Shown piece by piece: positions 7,769-9,204 of a stretch of 9,204 bases of DNA. The stretch lies in the NCBI GenBank assembly GCA_012513725.1, contig JAAZBQ010000215.1:1-9204 (forward strand), in the 5' to 3' direction. The position numbers were made by a program, and so were the translations under genes. This stretch comes from Chloroflexota bacterium (GTDB lineage: Bacteria > Chloroflexota > Anaerolineae > UBA1429). The first letter of the stretch is position 1. Every line of letters starts with the position of its first letter. The notes below the pieces were generated by a model. That model saw only the letters and a program-made list of their open reading frames with translations, did not search any database and was not told where the DNA came from.

Positions 7769-8781
7769 GTGACGACGTCATCCTTCTGGCCCACGGCAGC
7801 GGCGGGCTGCTCACCCACCGGCTGATCTCCGACCTCTTTTTGCGGCATTTCGCAGACCCGGTTCTTGCGGCGCAGCAGGACGCTGCGGTTCTGGAGAGCC
7901 CGGGCGAGCGCTTGGCCTTTACCACGGACGCTTTTGTCGTCTCGCCCCTCTTCTTTCCCGGGGGTGACATTGGGCGTCTGGCCGTCTGCGGCACGGTGAA
8001 CGACCTGGCCATGTCGGGCGCCACGCCGCGCTACCTCAGTGCGGCATTCATCATCGAGGAGGGGCTGGCGCTCGGGGTTCTGGAGCGCATCGTTACCGCC
8101 ATGGCCGAGGCGGCGCGCGAGGCGGGGGTGGCGATCGTCGCGGGAGACACCAAGGTAGTGGGGCGCGGCGGCGCCGACGGGCTGTACATCACCACGGCGG
8201 GCGTCGGGTCGCTCTCTGGCGGGCATGCGTTGCGCACGGACGCCATCGCCCCCGGCGACCGGCTGCTGGTCAGCGGGCCGGTGGGCGATCACGGCCTGGC
8301 GGTGATGGCCGCCCGGGAGGGGCTGCCGTTTCACCCCGCGCCGGTGAGCGATTGCGCGCCGCTGGGCGGCCTGGTCGCCGCACTCCTCGGCGCCTGCCCC
8401 CCCGGCGACGTGCACGCCCTCCGCGACCCCACCCGCGGCGGGCTGGCCGCCGTGGTCAACGAGTGGGCTTCCGGCGAGGGGGTGGGCATCGACCTGATGG
8501 AGGACGCTATCCCCGTCCGCGAGGAGGTGCGCGCCGCCTGCGAGATGCTGGGCATCGATCCGCTGCACGCGGCGTGCGAGGGCTGCCTGGTTGCGGCAGT
8601 GGCCCCCGGCTCCGCGGAACGCGCCCTGCGGGCGCTGCAGGGCCATCCCCTGGGAGCCGGCGCCGCCGTCATCGGCGGGGTGACGGCCGACCATCCCGGG
8701 CGCGTGGTGCTGACCACCCCCCTGGGCGCCCACCGCCTATTGGAGATGCCGACGGGCGAGCTGCTGCCGCGGATCTGTTAG
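7765..8781 (+). CDS. hypE: Carbamoyl dehydratase HypE
   Basis: Receives the carbamoyl group from HypF on its C-terminal cysteine and dehydrates it with ATP to a thiocyanate, the cyanide donor for HypC/HypD. 338 residues, the normal length. It starts with LAHGSGG near residues 8-14. DIGRLAVCGTVNDLAMSGA (68-86) and AGDTKVV (126-132) belong to the PurM-like ATP-binding fold. LRDPTRGG (219-226) is the second conserved stretch. It ends PRIC, with the essential terminal Cys338. ATG 7765 overlaps the hypD stop by four bases, and GGAGAGG at 7754-7760 precedes it. One oddity: the usual ANEGK motif (as in E. coli) reads ACEGC here (270-274). Related to selenophosphate synthetase SelD in fold, but the PRIC end identifies HypE. 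Last gene of the operon. Confidence 0.97.
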   Translation: MSDDVILLAHGSGGLLTHRLISDLFLRHFADPVLAAQQDAAVLESPGERLAFTTDAFVVSPLFFPGGDIGRLAVCGTVNDLAMSGATPRYLSAAFIIEEGLALGVLERIVTAMAEAAREAGVAIVAGDTKVVGRGGADGLYITTAGVGSLSGGHALRTDAIAPGDRLLVSGPVGDHGLAVMAAREGLPFHPAPVSDCAPLGGLVAALLGACPPGDVHALRDPTRGGLAAVVNEWASGEGVGIDLMEDAIPVREEVRAACEMLGIDPLHAACEGCLVAAVAPGSAERALRALQGHPLGAGAAVIGGVTADHPGRVVLTTPLGAHRLLEMPTGELLPRIC

Positions 8782-8847
8782 GGGCGCCGACGCCCTGGCC
8801 GGGAGCGGCCGGCGGGGGGTATGGCGATCGAGCGCGACGCCACTTTC

Positions 8848-8876
8848 TTGACACACCCCGGCCGGCGCGGTATAGT
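8848..8876 (+). promoter_or_regulatory. Sigma70-type promoter for the mevalonate kinase gene
   Basis: A perfect -35 box TTGACA (8848-8853) and TATAGT (8871-8876, 5 of 6 to consensus) are separated by exactly 17 bases. Transcription would start near 8883, leaving a leader of about 24 bases before GTG 8907. The boxes stand out against very GC-rich surroundings. The gene is therefore likely transcribed separately from hyp and probably constitutively; no operator is evident. Confidence 0.8.
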
Positions 8877-8896
8877 CGCATTCCGTTAGCACGTAC

Positions 8897-8902
8897 AGGA
8901 GG
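8897..8902 (+). promoter_or_regulatory. Ribosome binding site deciding the GTG start of mevalonate kinase
   Basis: AGGAGG lies 4 bases before GTG 8907. The next in-frame candidate, at 8964, is inside the GEHAVVYG motif, so GTG 8907 is the only start that keeps the N-terminal kinase motif and has a ribosome site. Confidence 0.75.
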
Positions 8903-8906
8903 AGCA

Positions 8907-9204
8907 GTGCATTCGCTCGCGACGTCGTGCGCCTCGGCGGCGGGAAAGGTCATCCTCCTTGGCGAACACGCCGTGGTCTATGGGCAGCCGGCTATCGCCG
9001 CGCCCCTGAGCGATCTGCGCGCCACCGCCTGTGTGGAGAACCTGCCTTCCGGCGCCACGGCGTATGTTGCGGCAACCGACCTCGACCTCGTCTGTCCTCT
9101 CGACGCCTCCCCTCCGCAGGGCGACGGCCAGCCCCTCGTCAGCACGGTGCGCAATACCCTGGAGGCCCTGGGCCGGCGCCCGGACGAGCACCCGGTGGGC
9201 GTGC
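8907..9204 (+). CDS. mvk: Mevalonate kinase (GHMP family), 3'-truncated by the window
   Basis: Phosphorylates mevalonate to 5-phosphomevalonate with ATP in isoprenoid biosynthesis. About 99 codons are visible before the window ends. After a short N-terminus come GKVILLGEHAVVYG and QPAIAAPL (from about residue 13), the classic N-terminal mevalonate kinase motif of the GHMP superfamily, with the conserved Glu-His of GEH. The glycine-serine-rich ATP loop and the remaining motifs would lie beyond base 9204. It starts with GTG, with AGGAGG in front and a good promoter at 8848-8876, so it is probably the first gene of a separate unit, perhaps a mevalonate pathway cluster. Other GHMP kinases are less likely given the close motif match. 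Confidence 0.88.
   Translation, partial: MHSLATSCASAAGKVILLGEHAVVYGQPAIAAPLSDLRATACVENLPSGATAYVAATDLDLVCPLDASPPQGDGQPLVSTVRNTLEALGRRPDEHPVGV

Noticed and set aside
8781..8820. Terminator after hypE
   Set aside because: Two short GC-rich hairpins are possible (8781-8786 with 8791-8796, and an overlapping CTGGCC/GGCCGG). Neither is followed by a T-tract, so they were not called.
1..9204. CRISPR arrays, insertion sequences, tRNA or rRNA genes, tandem repeats
   Set aside because: None seen on reading; apart from three short intergenic gaps (125-156 bases each) and the 15-17-base junctions within hyp, the window is filled by coding sequence.

Overview
This GC-rich window (strong G/C preference at third codon positions) carries eight protein genes, all on the + strand. 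They make up a formate and [NiFe]-hydrogenase maturation locus, and the start of an isoprenoid gene follows it. The organism is a bacterium that inserts selenocysteine. A bacterial-type mevalonate kinase beside a complete hyp set and a selenocysteine FdhH-like formate dehydrogenase would fit a Chloroflexota-type anaerobe or facultative anaerobe. That placement is a guess from gene content, not a sequence match.

Layout. (1) 3-1877: the C-terminal ~624 residues of a molybdenum/tungsten formate dehydrogenase alpha subunit (FdhF/FdhH family), open at the 5' edge. An in-frame TGA at 207-209 sits exactly at the catalytic selenocysteine position. A perfect stem with a GGUCU loop (222-238) follows it at the spacing of the E. 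coli fdhF SECIS. Without recoding, the gene would be read as a short fragment plus a 551-codon ORF. (2) 1878-2033: 156 bases with no convincing promoter or terminator. (3) 2034-2876: a formate/nitrite transporter family channel (FocA-like). (4) 2877-3030: an intergenic region with a 32-base perfect palindrome (likely terminator) and a TATACT -10 box placed so that transcription would begin at or next to the hypA ATG. (5) 3031-8781: hypA-hypB-hypF-hypC-hypD-hypE, tightly packed and partly overlapping, clearly one operon. (6) 8782-8906: an intergenic region with a near-consensus sigma70-type promoter (TTGACA, 17 bases, TATAGT). (7) 8907-9204: the N-terminal ~99 codons of mevalonate kinase, cut by the window end.

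How the genes fit together. FocA would move formate across the membrane and the selenoenzyme would oxidise it (or reduce CO2). HypA/HypB deliver nickel. HypF/HypE make the cyanide ligands from carbamoyl phosphate, and HypC/HypD build the Fe(CN)2CO unit of a [NiFe] hydrogenase. No hydrogenase structural gene, electron-transfer subunit or maturation endopeptidase lies in the window. The arrangement therefore points to a formate-hydrogenlyase-like or formate-linked hydrogenase system whose remaining genes may lie upstream. The mevalonate kinase has its own promoter and probably begins an unrelated transcription unit.

Nothing here is an unmistakably new system. The most notable items are the recoded selenocysteine codon with an unusually perfect SECIS stem, the possible leaderless start of the hyp operon, and the double-cysteine variant of a conserved HypE motif.
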